Positions 25,889 through 35,535 are shown, counted from the first letter of the stretch. The stretch: DNA of 64,000 nucleotides from Bin52 sp965243345 (GCA_965243345.1 CBDEUR010000003.1:1860001-1924000); one strand, 5' to 3'. Notes: generated by a model not told the origin, from the sequence alone. A program made the numbers and translations.

Positions 25889-26766
25889 GGTCTCTACCTG
25901 GGATTCGGAGCGCCCTCCCGCTTCCGGGCTCGCCACTACCACCCACAGCCGGTCAGGACGATTCGGCCAGGCGGAAAGACATGTGATTTGTGAGGGTTGA
26001 CTGAACTCGCTCGGAACAAGAGCAAGCCGACAATACGAAGTACACCGGGAGACGCAGCCAGTCGAGCAGGAGCGGTCCACCCAATGTGGATCAAGCCTGC
26101 CGGGACCATTGCATCTGGTGTCCTGATCGACTGGTTCGGATGGACTATTCTTCATTCGTCACGTGGACATCCGGTTGATCCAGAGTCCGGAGCGCGACTA
26201 TACGGCATGCGAAGGGCCTTGCTTCAAACCACATCGACCTTCATGTGGTTTGAGAAATATCAAACACAACAAAATGCAACAGATGTTTTGGACTGATGTA
26301 AATTTAATTATTACACCTGTGTTTATATTATTCATGAGTGCGTTATTTAGCACGTATTTGATTTCGATCACCAGATTTACATTATGAAATTTGGAAATAT
26401 TGTCCTTGTTTGAAATGAACGAGAGAGCGATCGACACCATACTGTGCTATGCTCTCTGAGACGTATCGATCTGGGACATGGCCCTGATCGATTCACGATT
26501 GCACATTTCCTGGATTGGCACAGTGTGTGGACGAACGCGCAGCGCCCCTTCCTGTACCATCACTCTTGGCCGACACACCTTTACGTCTCCCATACCCTCG
26601 GCGACGAAGAACAGACTGGGCCCGACAGCTTGCGCGAAGGACATCCTGCTTGCATGTGAGGTGCACTTTCCTGCAACCATCACAGAACTCTCCGAGATGA
26701 TCACCGGTCTGAACGGGACTTCAACCGGTATGGAGAGAAGGTAGAGGCGTCTCGGGGGCATTGACC
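25889..26766. other. Long AT-rich intergenic region upstream of Septu genes
   Basis: About 880 bases without a recognised gene. Bases 26240-26440 are markedly AT-rich against the surrounding DNA. The region contains two hairpins (26224-26253 and 26422-26457). An 88-codon frame at 26478-26744 and an opposite 104-codon frame at 26447-26761 are open but resemble no known protein. A promoter for ptuA probably lies here; a structured RNA is possible. Foreign origin is likely. Confidence 0.45.
26224..26253. repeat. Strong 11-bp stem-loop in AT-rich region
   Basis: TCAAACCACAT and ATGTGGTTTGA are perfect complements around the 8-base loop CGACCTTC. No U tract follows. It could be part of a small RNA, an operator or a transcription end of something upstream. 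Confidence 0.5.
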
Positions 26767-28032
26767 ATGCGGTTCACCAGCCTTCACATGTCCAATTTTC
26801 GCGGTACGCGAGAACTGGACATCAGCTTCGAACCGGATGTGACCGTGATCGTGGGCCGAAACGGATCAGGAAAGACGTCGATCCTGGATGCATTGGCCCT
26901 CACCATCGGCATTGCGCGTGCACAATCAAGGGAACCTGGTCGACCCGGCTTTGACGTCGAGGCTTCCGGTCAAGACATTCGCTCGGGTGCGGACACGTCC
27001 AGACTGGAAGTGGGGTACGAGGCCAGGAATCCCCGATCAGGCGCGTGCGAAGCGGACTCCGTTCCAGTCAAACTCGATCGCTACGTGGATCCAAGGCACT
27101 TTCCGTTCCTGCAAGATGATGAAGACGCGTTAACCAGACTGGCCTCCCGACAGCCCCCGTTCGTCTACTATCGCCAGGAACGGGGGTTCGGTTCCGGCAG
27201 ACAGGCCAAATCACTGGAATCGACCGCAGACACTCTCGACCCGGCAGCCGTTCAGGACCGGTCGCTCCGAACGGACCTGCAAGCGATCAGCGACCTGGGC
27301 ACCTGGTGGGACCAGCGCGACGCTCAGGAGGCCCGCCGGGTACGTGATGGCGAGAGCAGCTATCGGGATCCGCAACTGGAAGCGGTTCGTGAGTTGATCG
27401 CGAGAATCGACGGTTTTTCTGGACTTGCCTTCAATTCCACTTCTTCGCCACCCGGCCTACATTTTGTCAAGAATGACGGAACGTCAGTTCATGTCAGCGG
27501 TCTTTCCGGCGGCGAGCGTTCCTACATCATTCTCCTCGCCGACCTGGCACGTCGACTTCAGGTATTCGCCCCTGAGAGGACACTCGGCAAAATATCCGCA
27601 ATAGTAATGATCGACGAGATTGAACTCCATCTGCATCCGGGCTGGCAAAGCGAAATCGTACCCACGCTCAGGGAAGTTTTTTCGTCTTGTCAGTTCATCG
27701 TGACCACCCATTCACCACAGGTTTTGTCAGGCGTCGTAAACACAAGAGTACGCGTCATCGAGGAAGAGGTGCCCGATTGGTCCTGGAAGGTCACCGTCCC
27801 CCTCAGCACGAGAGGACGGACCAGTAACTATCTGCTCGAAGGCGTTCTCGGCGCACGGGAGCGATTTCCACGAATAGACCGAATGATCGACGATTTCAAC
27901 GCCGCGATCGACAGCAAGGATGTTCCTGCCGCTGCGAATTCGCTCGAAGAGATCGAACGGAATATCGGTGACGACACACCAACCCTTCTCGTTCTGCGCA
28001 AGCGGCTGAAGAAACTGCGAGACGAAGCGTGA
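26767..28032 (+). CDS. ptuA: PtuA-like AAA/SMC-type ATPase of a Septu defence system
   Basis: 421 aa from ATG 26767 (a TTG at 26761 is the alternative). It opens with FTSLHMSNFRGTRELDISF; then Walker A IVGRNGSGKTSILDALAL, an ABC-type signature SGGERSYIILLADLARRL near residue 250, Walker B IVMIDEIELHLHPGW and a switch histidine in FIVTTHSPQVLSGV. This is the OLD/RecF-like layout of PtuA. Septu uses PtuA as ATP-sensing filament or complex and PtuB as the nuclease to block phages. Its stop overlaps the ptuB start (GTGA). The gene name depends on the partner as much as on the sequence. Confidence 0.85.
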   Translation: MRFTSLHMSNFRGTRELDISFEPDVTVIVGRNGSGKTSILDALALTIGIARAQSREPGRPGFDVEASGQDIRSGADTSRLEVGYEARNPRSGACEADSVPVKLDRYVDPRHFPFLQDDEDALTRLASRQPPFVYYRQERGFGSGRQAKSLESTADTLDPAAVQDRSLRTDLQAISDLGTWWDQRDAQEARRVRDGESSYRDPQLEAVRELIARIDGFSGLAFNSTSSPPGLHFVKNDGTSVHVSGLSGGERSYIILLADLARRLQVFAPERTLGKISAIVMIDEIELHLHPGWQSEIVPTLREVFSSCQFIVTTHSPQVLSGVVNTRVRVIEEEVPDWSWKVTVPLSTRGRTSNYLLEGVLGARERFPRIDRMIDDFNAAIDSKDVPAAANSLEEIERNIGDDTPTLLVLRKRLKKLRDEA

Positions 28033-28652
28033 GGGGCAGCCACGACAAGCAGACGCCCCGACAACTGACGGAATGGCTGGCTCGCGAAAGCCCGGACTGG
28101 CAACCTGCCTTTCCTTTTCCGAAAGATATCCGGGAGCCCGTAGTCGATGCGCTTCGAAAAGCCCAGCGCGGTCTCTGCGTCTATTGCGGACGCCGGCTGC
28201 CTGCCGACCAAGCGTGGCCGGAAAGATACCATTTCGAACACTTTCGTCCTCGGTCCCGGTATCCGCATTTGGCGACCGACCTCGCAAACCTGTTCCTCAG
28301 TTGCAGCCGTGAAGCTGGGTCCAGGAGAGTTTCGGCGACATGCGGGCACGCCAAAGGAGACCGGTTCGACGAAACCAACTGCATCGAACCCGAGTACCCC
28401 GCTTGCACCCGTCGTTTCCGTTTCCTGCTGACAGGCAAGGCCGTTCCTCGAACAGAGGATGATGCCGCAGCCGAGACGATGATTGAAATTTTGAACATGA
28501 ACCACAGGGAACTCGTAAAGGATCGAGAAGATATCCTTGAAAGCGTCGATGGTGACGGGCTCGAACTTTCCGACTTCGTCGATCCAGTCAGCGGTGAAGT
28601 CCAGAGTTATGCCCATGTTGTCTGCGAACACCTTGGCGAGGTCATCCCGTAG
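28029..28652 (+). CDS. ptuB: PtuB-like HNH endonuclease of a Septu defence system
   Basis: 207 aa with a GTG start overlapping the ptuA stop by four bases. GLCVYCGRRLPADQAWPERY then HFEHFRPRSRYPHLATDLAN and LFLSCSREAGSRR with a later C-x-H pair form the HNH fold with two zinc-binding cysteine pairs seen in TIGR02646-type (retron- and Septu-associated) nucleases. The catalytic histidine is in EHFRPRS. It is expected to cleave nucleic acid when the PtuA complex is triggered. There is no reverse transcriptase gene beside it, so this is a plain Septu module and not a retron-Septu. Confidence 0.86.
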   Translation: MRGSHDKQTPRQLTEWLARESPDWQPAFPFPKDIREPVVDALRKAQRGLCVYCGRRLPADQAWPERYHFEHFRPRSRYPHLATDLANLFLSCSREAGSRRVSATCGHAKGDRFDETNCIEPEYPACTRRFRFLLTGKAVPRTEDDAAAETMIEILNMNHRELVKDREDILESVDGDGLELSDFVDPVSGEVQSYAHVVCEHLGEVIP

Positions 28653-28743
28653 CGGCATCGTTCGACATCCCGACTCCGACCAGAAGCATCCGCCACCTGT
28701 CTTCGTGCTCGATGCTGATCCATGGTCGTGAATGCCAACCCTG

Positions 28744-29829
28744 CTACATCCGGGCCATCACCTGTTCGGCAAAGGTCCGCAGGTTGCGCCGTGCCGGGCC
28801 CATGGCCGGAAGCAGGGCGACCTCCGCGAGCCCCATCGCCTCGCGTTCGCGCAGGGTGGCGATGATCTGGTCCGCGGTTCCGACGAGGCCGCCGGTTGCC
28901 CGGATCAGCTCGGCGGTCACGAACCGGCGTTCCTCTGGAACGGTCCAGGCGCAATGGCCAAGGTGAACCTGCTGGTAGCGCTTGTGCGGTGGTGTGTGCA
29001 TCCGTTCGGTGAACGCGAGGTACTCCTGCCACAGGTCCTGGCAACTGCGGGCAACCGTGCTGGTATCGCCGTTCCTGCGGTACAGCTCCCACCAGTAGTG
29101 CAGGCTGGCTATCGCCATCGATCCGATCTCGTCGATGACACGATCGGAGGTGACGCTCTCGCCCGGCTCCAGCACGCAGGCATAGGTGAGTGCGGCGGTG
29201 TGGAAGTTCCCGGGCAGCGTCCGGCCCGCCGCTTCGGCAGCCTCCCCGATCCGCCGAAGGCTGTCGCCCAGCAGTGCCTGGCTCTGGTTGAAGGAACAGA
29301 CCCGTCCGTCGCCGTAGGCGCCCGCGACCGCGAGAGCACGCGGGCCATCGGCTGCGACGTAGATCGGAACCGGTTCCTCGAAGTTCACGAACCCGGCGCG
29401 GGGATGCAGGAACCGGATCTCGCGACCCTCGCCTCCGTCCGGTGCATAGTCGACTTCCCCGCCGTGCAGGAGGCCGCGGACCACCCGGACATACTCGCGA
29501 AACCGGCCGGCCCCCATAGGATCCTGGCCCATCACCCGCATCGCGGTGTGACCGGTCCCCAGGGCAAGGAAGGTGCGTCCGGGCGCCAGCTGGTTGATGG
29601 TGGCGATCGAGTGGGCGGTGACCGGCGCAAGCCTGGTCGGTGCGATCGCCACACCGGTGCCCAGCCGGATCCGCGAGGTATGCGCCGCGGCCAGCGCGAG
29701 CACGGCATAGCAATCCGAGTACAGCATCTGCGAATCGGGCACCCACGCACTGTCGTAGCCGAGCGCCTCGAGTTCCGGGATGAGACGCCAGTCGGAGATG
29801 CGCGGGACGACCATTGCTCCGAACTTCAT
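28744..29829 (-). CDS. LLM-class flavin-dependent oxidoreductase
   Basis: 361 aa luciferase-like TIM barrel: GYDSAWVPDSQMLYSDCYAV, IRLGTGVAIAPTRLAPVTAH, GRTFLALGTGHTAMR, and VPIYVAADGPRALAVAGAYG with the later GTADQIIATLREREAMG. These enzymes use reduced FMN or F420 for monooxygenation or reduction. It is the last gene of a three-gene leftward cassette; its ATG overlaps the stop of the acyl-CoA ligase by four bases. It may oxygenate the ligase or transferase product, but the substrate is unknown. Confidence 0.9.
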   Translation of the reverse strand: MKFGAMVVPRISDWRLIPELEALGYDSAWVPDSQMLYSDCYAVLALAAAHTSRIRLGTGVAIAPTRLAPVTAHSIATINQLAPGRTFLALGTGHTAMRVMGQDPMGAGRFREYVRVVRGLLHGGEVDYAPDGGEGREIRFLHPRAGFVNFEEPVPIYVAADGPRALAVAGAYGDGRVCSFNQSQALLGDSLRRIGEAAEAAGRTLPGNFHTAALTYACVLEPGESVTSDRVIDEIGSMAIASLHYWWELYRRNGDTSTVARSCQDLWQEYLAFTERMHTPPHKRYQQVHLGHCAWTVPEERRFVTAELIRATGGLVGTADQIIATLREREAMGLAEVALLPAMGPARRNLRTFAEQVMARM

Positions 29830-31448
29830 GACCGAATCCCCTCCAGGCGCCGGGCGTCGCTTCGCAGTTCCTCCTTGCGGATCTTTCCCGATTCGGTCAT
29901 CGGGAACCCGTCGACGAACACCACGTGACGCGGGATCTTGAAACTGGCGATCACCCCGCGGCAGATCCCGATCACGTCCCTGGCCTCGAGCCGACAGCCG
30001 GGTTCAGGCTGCACGTAGGCGACCGGCACCTCCCCGAGTTCTTCGTCGGGACACCCGACCACCGCAACCTGGTGCACCCGCACGTCCTCGAGCAGCAGTC
30101 CCTCGGTCTCCATCGGGTCCACGTTCTCGCCGCCCACCTTCAGCATGTCGCGGTGGCGCCCGAGGAAGCGGATGTACCCATCGGCCAGCCAGACCGCAGT
30201 GTCACCGGTCCTGAACCAGCCGTCCCCGGCGAAACTCGCCGCGGTTTCCTCGGGCTTGCGGTAGTAGCCGAGCATCATCGAGCGGCCCCGCACCTGCAAC
30301 TCGCCCGGCCTGCCGGGTTCGCAGGGAGTGCCCCGTTCCGGGTCGACGATCCGCACCTCGTAACCGAGAGCCGGGTATCCCGAACTCTCGCAGCGCCGCG
30401 TCACGTCGTCGTCGAGCGAACACAGCGCGACTCCGATCCAGGTCTCGGTCATGCCGAAGCCCGACAGGTTGACGATGGGGGCAAGCGCGCGCGCACCGCG
30501 ACGCACCACCGGGGTCGCACTCAGCATTCCGGCCGCGAAGATCCCGGTCCTCAGGCTCGACAGGTCCCGCGGTCTCGCCTCCTGCGCTTCCGCGAGCCCC
30601 TTCATGTGGGCCTCGAACCCGTGGATGATCGTGACCCGGTGCCGTTCGATCAGGTCGAGACAGTGGTCGGGCTCGAAGCTGCGGGTCACGATGTGGCTGG
30701 CGCCGGTCACCACCGACATCAACATGGCTTCGGAAAACGCGAAGGCATGGAACAGCGGCAGGTAGTCGAGGATGATGTCGGACGCGGTCATTCCCATCCG
30801 GAACGCCCTCTCCTCGACGTTGCGGACGAGCCCGTGGGAGTGCACCACCCCCTTCGGAGTCCCCGTGGTCCCCGAGGTGTACATGATGAAGGCTGGCGCG
30901 TCCGGGTCGACCGCGGCCGCACGTCCTTCGATCGCGGTCCGGTCCACATCCGCGGGATCGATGTCATCCCAGGCGACGGTTCCCGGAGCCGCGGTGTCGG
31001 TCAGCACCACGCGGCGGAGTGCCGGAAACCCCGGGTCGGCGACGGGTTCCCCAGACAGGGGCAGGCGCACGACCTCGCGGATCAGTGCCAGGTAGTCGAT
31101 CGGTCCTGACCGTGATTCGGCGATCAGGTATGCACTGTCCGACTGTGCGAGCACATAGGCCATGTCCCTCGCCCGGAACCGGGTGTTCAGCGGCACGAGG
31201 ACACCGCCGATGCGGAACACGGCGAAGGCGATGAACACCCAGTCGGCACTGTTGCCCAGCCACAGCGCAACGTGATCGCCCGGGCGCACGCCGATCGCCA
31301 TCAGTCGGCGCCCGGCATCGTCGACGCCGGCCGCCGCACCCGCCCAGTCGTATGTCCTGTCCCGGTCCTGCAGTGCGGGCGCCCCGGGGGAAATGGCGGC
31401 CCGGGCGTGGACCAGGTCGCCGTAGCGCGGTCGCCCCGCGACACTCAT
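29826..31448 (-). CDS. AMP-dependent acyl-CoA synthetase
   Basis: 540 aa. P-loop-like A3 motif YTSGTTGTPKGVVHSH, A5-like LSGFGMTETWIG, GDGWFRTGDTAVW and A10 PMTESGKIRKEEL are all present, with the LGRHRDMLKVGGENVDPMET hinge. It activates an organic acid to an acyl-CoA via acyl-AMP. Both ends overlap neighbouring genes by four bases, so it is tightly cotranscribed with the CoA-transferase before it and the LLM flavoprotein after it. Confidence 0.94.
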   Translation of the reverse strand: MSVAGRPRYGDLVHARAAISPGAPALQDRDRTYDWAGAAAGVDDAGRRLMAIGVRPGDHVALWLGNSADWVFIAFAVFRIGGVLVPLNTRFRARDMAYVLAQSDSAYLIAESRSGPIDYLALIREVVRLPLSGEPVADPGFPALRRVVLTDTAAPGTVAWDDIDPADVDRTAIEGRAAAVDPDAPAFIMYTSGTTGTPKGVVHSHGLVRNVEERAFRMGMTASDIILDYLPLFHAFAFSEAMLMSVVTGASHIVTRSFEPDHCLDLIERHRVTIIHGFEAHMKGLAEAQEARPRDLSSLRTGIFAAGMLSATPVVRRGARALAPIVNLSGFGMTETWIGVALCSLDDDVTRRCESSGYPALGYEVRIVDPERGTPCEPGRPGELQVRGRSMMLGYYRKPEETAASFAGDGWFRTGDTAVWLADGYIRFLGRHRDMLKVGGENVDPMETEGLLLEDVRVHQVAVVGCPDEELGEVPVAYVQPEPGCRLEARDVIGICRGVIASFKIPRHVVFVDGFPMTESGKIRKEELRSDARRLEGIRS

Positions 31449-32665
31449 GGGTCCGCCTGACTGACGACACCCTCGGCCACGAGGCTGTCGATCCGGTCGT
31501 CGTCCAGCCCGAGTTCCCCGAGGATTTCCCGGCTGTGCTGTCCGAGCACCGGCGGCGGCCGGGATGCCCTGGGCCCGTCGACCGAGGCGACGTAGGGTGC
31601 CCCGACCAGGGTCAGCGGTCCGTCGACCCCCGGGGGGCTGTCCAACCGGGTGAGGATGTTTCGGTGTGCGAGCTGGGCCATCCCGCACAGGTCGGTGAGC
31701 GAGTTGATCCTCGCGACCGGCACGCCGCGGCGCGCAAGTCGTCGTTCCCAGTTCTCCGCGGAGTCCGTCGCCAGCGCCTCGATCACCGCGGAACGCACCA
31801 GGGTCCGGTTCTCGCGCCGTGCCCGGGGTGTTGCGCAGCGCGGATCATCGAGCAGGTCGTCGATGCCGAGTTCCTCGAACATGCCGCGTATGTGACTTGG
31901 CATCAGGGCAGCGGACGCCAGCATCCCGTCGCCGGTAGGGAAGCTGTCGGCGGTCGGCGCTCCCGTCGCCGACTGGTTTCCGAGCCGCAGGTCCGGCGTT
32001 TCGTCGATCATCGCCCGGCTGAACCCGGCCGCCTGCAGCGTCATCGCCGCATCCAGCATGGCGACGTCGACCAGTTGGCCTTCGCCGGTTCGCTCCCGGC
32101 GCATCAACGCCGCGGTCATGGCAAAGGCGGCCGACATTCCCGTCATCATGTCCACCGCGAAGTACCCGGTGCGCAGCGGGCCGCTGTCCGGTGTGCCGTT
32201 GTTGGCCATCATGCCGGAGGCAGCCTGGATCGCGCCGTCATAGGCCGGGTCGGCGGAACGCGGTCCCTCGAGTCCGAACCCGGTGATCGCGGTACAGACG
32301 ATGTCGGGCCTGATGGCGCGAACCGTCTCGTAGTCGAGACCGAGCCGCTCGACCACACCTGCCCGGAAGTTGTGAACAAGACCATCCGCGCCGCGCAGCA
32401 GCTCGGCCACGACGTCGCGGCCCTGCTGTGACTTCAGGTCGAGTGCCAGGCTGCGCTTGCCCATGTTCATGGCCAGGAACCCGGCGCTCAGGCCGATGTC
32501 GGCGTAGCGGCCCGGTATCACCCGGTTGCGCATCTGGTCCCCGGTTTCCGGGGGCTCGATCTTGATGATGTCGGCCCCGAGCATGGCAAGCTGCTGGGCG
32601 CAGAAGGGTCCCGCAAGCACCTGGGTGAAGTCGAGAATCCGAAGACCTTCCAGCGCTCGCGTCAT
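31445..32665 (-). CDS. CaiB/BaiF family CoA-transferase
   Basis: 406 aa (class III CoA-transferase). LEGLRILDFTQVLAGPFCAQ opening, GADIIKIEPPETGD, FLAMNMGKRSLALDLKSQ, VHNFRAGVVERLGLDYE, ITGFGLEGPRSADPAYDGAI, and the catalytic aspartate in YFAVDMMTGMSAA. It transfers CoA between organic acids. It is the first gene of the leftward cassette and divergent from a second CoA-transferase 186 bases away. Confidence 0.94.
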   Translation of the reverse strand: MTRALEGLRILDFTQVLAGPFCAQQLAMLGADIIKIEPPETGDQMRNRVIPGRYADIGLSAGFLAMNMGKRSLALDLKSQQGRDVVAELLRGADGLVHNFRAGVVERLGLDYETVRAIRPDIVCTAITGFGLEGPRSADPAYDGAIQAASGMMANNGTPDSGPLRTGYFAVDMMTGMSAAFAMTAALMRRERTGEGQLVDVAMLDAAMTLQAAGFSRAMIDETPDLRLGNQSATGAPTADSFPTGDGMLASAALMPSHIRGMFEELGIDDLLDDPRCATPRARRENRTLVRSAVIEALATDSAENWERRLARRGVPVARINSLTDLCGMAQLAHRNILTRLDSPPGVDGPLTLVGAPYVASVDGPRASRPPPVLGQHSREILGELGLDDDRIDSLVAEGVVSQADP

Positions 32666-32850
32666 TACCGTGCTCCCCCCGCCCGTGTCGTGCCGGGATC
32701 TTTCGGCACCGCGGGTCGCGCGGTCAAGCGTCGACTGCCGGGTGTCACCCGTGAACCGCGGGAACGACAGTGGTGGCATACAGGCTCTTGAACCCGCCCG
32801 CGTCCTTGGTCACCTTGGGGCCCCGCGAAGCCAGATCGAGGAAACCGCCC

Positions 32851-34101
32851 ATGCCCGGCCCGTTGCACGGATACCGCGTCATCGACATGACCAGCGTCGT
32901 CTCCGGTCCGCTATCGACCATGATGCTGGCCGACCAGGGAGCGGATGTGATCAAGATCGAGAATCCCCGCGGCGGGGATTTCACGCGGGCCATGTCCAAC
33001 CGTCGCGGCGGATTCTCGGCCTCGTTCCTGAACAACAACCGCTCCAAGCGGTCGGTCGCGATCAACACCAAGGATCCGCGCGGGATGGAGATCGTCCGCA
33101 GCCTGATCGCCGACGCCGATGTCCTGGTCCAGAACATGCGGCCGGGCGTCATGGAACGCATGGGTCTTGGCGAGGAGACGGTCCGCACCATCCGGCCAGA
33201 CATCATCTACGTCTCGATCAGCGGGTTCGGTGAAGATGGCCCTTACGCGGGCCGTCCGGTCTACGACCCGCTGGTGCAGGCGCTGTCCGGTCTCACGACC
33301 ATCCAGGGCGGTTCCGACACCGCCCGTCCGCGGCTGGTGCGCACGATCGTGCCCGACAAGCTGACCGGCGTCGTTGCCGCGCAGGCGATCACCGCGGCTC
33401 TGCTGGCGCGCGAACGTACCGGCGAGGGCCAGCACGTGCGTCTCTCGATGCTCGACAGCGTGATCAGTTTCCTCTGGCATTCCGACATGGGCAGCCAGAC
33501 CTTCGTAGGCGACGAGTTCCCGCAGGAGCTGGCCCAAAGTTTCATCGACCTGATCTACGAGACCGTGGACGGCTACATCAGTGTGGCGGTCAACACCGAC
33601 CGGCAGTGGTCGAACCTGGCCCATGCTCTCGGTCACCCCGAGTGGCTCAGTGACCCGAGATTCGCCACCCCCGCCGACCGCCACCGCAACATCGATGCGC
33701 GCCTTTCACTGACCCAGGATGTGCTGCGGACCCGGACAAGCGCCGAATGGCTGCAGATCCTGGACGCTGCCGACGTTCCGTGCGCCCCGATCCTGCGGCG
33801 GCGCGACGTCGCCAACCACCCGCAGGTGATCGCCAACGGCACCGTCGCCGAGTACCCGCATCCGCAGGCCGGAACGCTCCGCCAGGCGCGTCCGGCGGCG
33901 CGGTTCTCGGGAACGCCGCACTCCATCTCGCGGGGCGCGCCGGCGCTCGGAGAGTACACGGCCGAGGTGCTCTCCGGTCTCGGCTACGACCGGGACCAGA
34001 TCACTGCGCTCGCGGGTGACGGGGTGATCGGGCTCGATGGGTCCGGCGGCGAGACCGACGACGCAGACATCCCGGCACCTCCGGAGACAGCCATCGTATA
34101 A
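32851..34101 (+). CDS. CaiB/BaiF family CoA-transferase, divergent paralogue
   Basis: 416 aa from ATG 32851, preceded by a GAGG-containing site. LHGYRVIDMTSVVSGPLSTM, GADVIKIENPRGGDFTRAMS, LNNNRSKRSVAINTKDPRGM, ISGFGEDGPYAGRPVYDPLV and IVPDKLTGVVAAQAI with the catalytic aspartate are visible. It differs substantially from the paralogue at 31445-32665, so it probably uses another substrate. The last 25 residues are an acidic, Pro-rich tail. Confidence 0.94.
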   Translation: MPGPLHGYRVIDMTSVVSGPLSTMMLADQGADVIKIENPRGGDFTRAMSNRRGGFSASFLNNNRSKRSVAINTKDPRGMEIVRSLIADADVLVQNMRPGVMERMGLGEETVRTIRPDIIYVSISGFGEDGPYAGRPVYDPLVQALSGLTTIQGGSDTARPRLVRTIVPDKLTGVVAAQAITAALLARERTGEGQHVRLSMLDSVISFLWHSDMGSQTFVGDEFPQELAQSFIDLIYETVDGYISVAVNTDRQWSNLAHALGHPEWLSDPRFATPADRHRNIDARLSLTQDVLRTRTSAEWLQILDAADVPCAPILRRRDVANHPQVIANGTVAEYPHPQAGTLRQARPAARFSGTPHSISRGAPALGEYTAEVLSGLGYDRDQITALAGDGVIGLDGSGGETDDADIPAPPETAIV

Positions 34102-34546
34102 AGCACCGGGCTTGATGAGTTCCAGGCGTGCACCCGGGGACCGCGGCACCGTGCGCCATCACTCCGGCCGACCGGTCCCGGAAGCGAGGCGCACCGCAGT
34201 TCACGGTCCGACCGCGGTTCGCGACCGCGCACGACCGCCGCCGATGGCTGGCGCATCCGCAGGGCGCCGGAAACACACATACGGACAGACCCACCGCCCC
34301 TGTCGGAAGAGCGCAGCAGCTCGCCCGGCCCGTTCGAGGACGCCAACGCGGCGTCCGGCAGAGTCATGAGGCCGAGAACCGGGATCTGCCGCAGGGTGCT
34401 TCGGGCCTGCCGCTTTGCGAGCTGCAACTGGTTCGCAGACCCGCGACATCGCAGGTGCATTGCAGCATCTGAACGGGTACACAGGCGGAATCGGCGTTCC
34501 GCGACATGGAGCGCCGCCTGGTACAACAAACCGGAACGGACACCCG
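34102..34546. other. Gene-free stretch before the GST gene
   Basis: About 445 bases with no recognisable gene, RNA or repeat. Confidence 0.5.
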
Positions 34547-35254
34547 ATGTCAGGCATCGACTTTCACTACTGGCCGACACCGAACGGCTGGAAGGTGGCA
34601 ATCCTGCTGGAGGAGGTCGGGATTGGCTACAGGCTGTGCCCGGTCAACATCGGCAAGGGCGATCAGTTCCGCCCCGAGTTCCTGGCCATCAGCCCCAACA
34701 ACCGCATGCCGGCGATTGTCGATCACGACGTCGAGGGCGAGCCGATCAGCGTGTTCGAGTCGGGCGCGATCATGTTCTACCTCGCCGAAAAGACCGGCCG
34801 GTTCATTCCCGGTGATGCGCGTGGACGCGTGGAAGCGCTGGAGTGGCTGTTCTGGCAGACCGGGAACCAGGGGCCGATGGCGGGCCAGCTCAGCCACTTC
34901 GTCAACTATGCACCCGGCGATCATCCATACTCTCACCAGCGGTACGCCAACGAATATGACCGCTGTCTCGGGGTGCTCGAGCGCCGCCTGGAGAATCGGA
35001 CGTGGCTTGTGGGCGAGGAGTATTCCGTCGCCGACATGATCGCCTGGCCATGGGTGCTGATTGCCCGTCCGCTCGGTGTCTCGCTCGATGCCTACCCTCG
35101 GGTCTCGGCGTGGCGGGGGGCGATCAAGGACCGCCCTGCTGTCCAGCGAGCGGTCGACCTGGGCAAGAAGTTTCGCCGGGCCGGGCCGCCGAGCGAGGAG
35201 GAACGCGAGGTCCTGTTCAACCAGACCGGGGACCGGCTCGTATCCACCTCCTGA
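34547..35254 (+). CDS. Glutathione S-transferase
   Basis: 235 aa. An N-terminal thioredoxin-like domain (FHYWPTPNGWKVAILLEEVG and RMPAIVDHD, with ESGAIMFYLAEKTG) and a C-terminal helical domain (EYSVADMIAWPWVLIA, the conserved N-capping box) match the YfcG/Ure2p-like GST class. It may conjugate, or reduce with, glutathione, linked perhaps to the nearby degradation genes. ATG 34547 follows a weak ribosome site. A decayed antitoxin gene lies against its 3' end on the other strand. Confidence 0.92.
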   Translation: MSGIDFHYWPTPNGWKVAILLEEVGIGYRLCPVNIGKGDQFRPEFLAISPNNRMPAIVDHDVEGEPISVFESGAIMFYLAEKTGRFIPGDARGRVEALEWLFWQTGNQGPMAGQLSHFVNYAPGDHPYSHQRYANEYDRCLGVLERRLENRTWLVGEEYSVADMIAWPWVLIARPLGVSLDAYPRVSAWRGAIKDRPAVQRAVDLGKKFRRAGPPSEEEREVLFNQTGDRLVSTS

Positions 35255-35531
35255 CCGGACCGGGCGGCACCGGCCGCACAGCGACAGGCAGGTACCGGCC
35301 GGCGGCGAGAAGACGGGCATCATTGTCCAGGATCGACAGTGTCCAGGGCGTACCTGGGGAAAGGCCGAAGGGGCGTGCCGCCTCGGTCTGGGTGCGGCCG
35401 CGCCTGCGGACGATGTCGCCGATGCGGCTGAACAGTTCGGTCTCGACGATGTGCGCGTCGACGTCGGGAAAGCCGAGATCGGCGAAGACGTTGCCGCTGC
35501 CGCGCTCAACGGCGGCGTCGGTGGGTTCCAT
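35217..35531 (-). pseudogene. Decayed XRE-family antitoxin
   Basis: The first 60 residues read SGNVFADLGFPDVDAHIVE, then LFSRIGDIVRRRGRTQTEAA and FGLS, a very familiar XRE antitoxin (partner of Gp49/DUF891-type toxins). Where the recognition helix should continue (QPDVSRLLRG) it changes to unrelated sequence, and the frame runs on into DNA antisense to the GST gene. It has lost the C-terminal half and probably DNA binding. Confidence 0.72.
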
Positions 35532-35535
35532 GGCG

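Noticed and set aside
26447..26761. Opposed 104- and 88-codon frames before ptuA
   Set aside because: Both open by chance in opposite directions; neither has a recognisable domain or ribosome site.
26767..28652. Retron with PtuAB effectors
   Set aside because: No reverse transcriptase gene is present upstream or downstream, so only the Septu pair is claimed.
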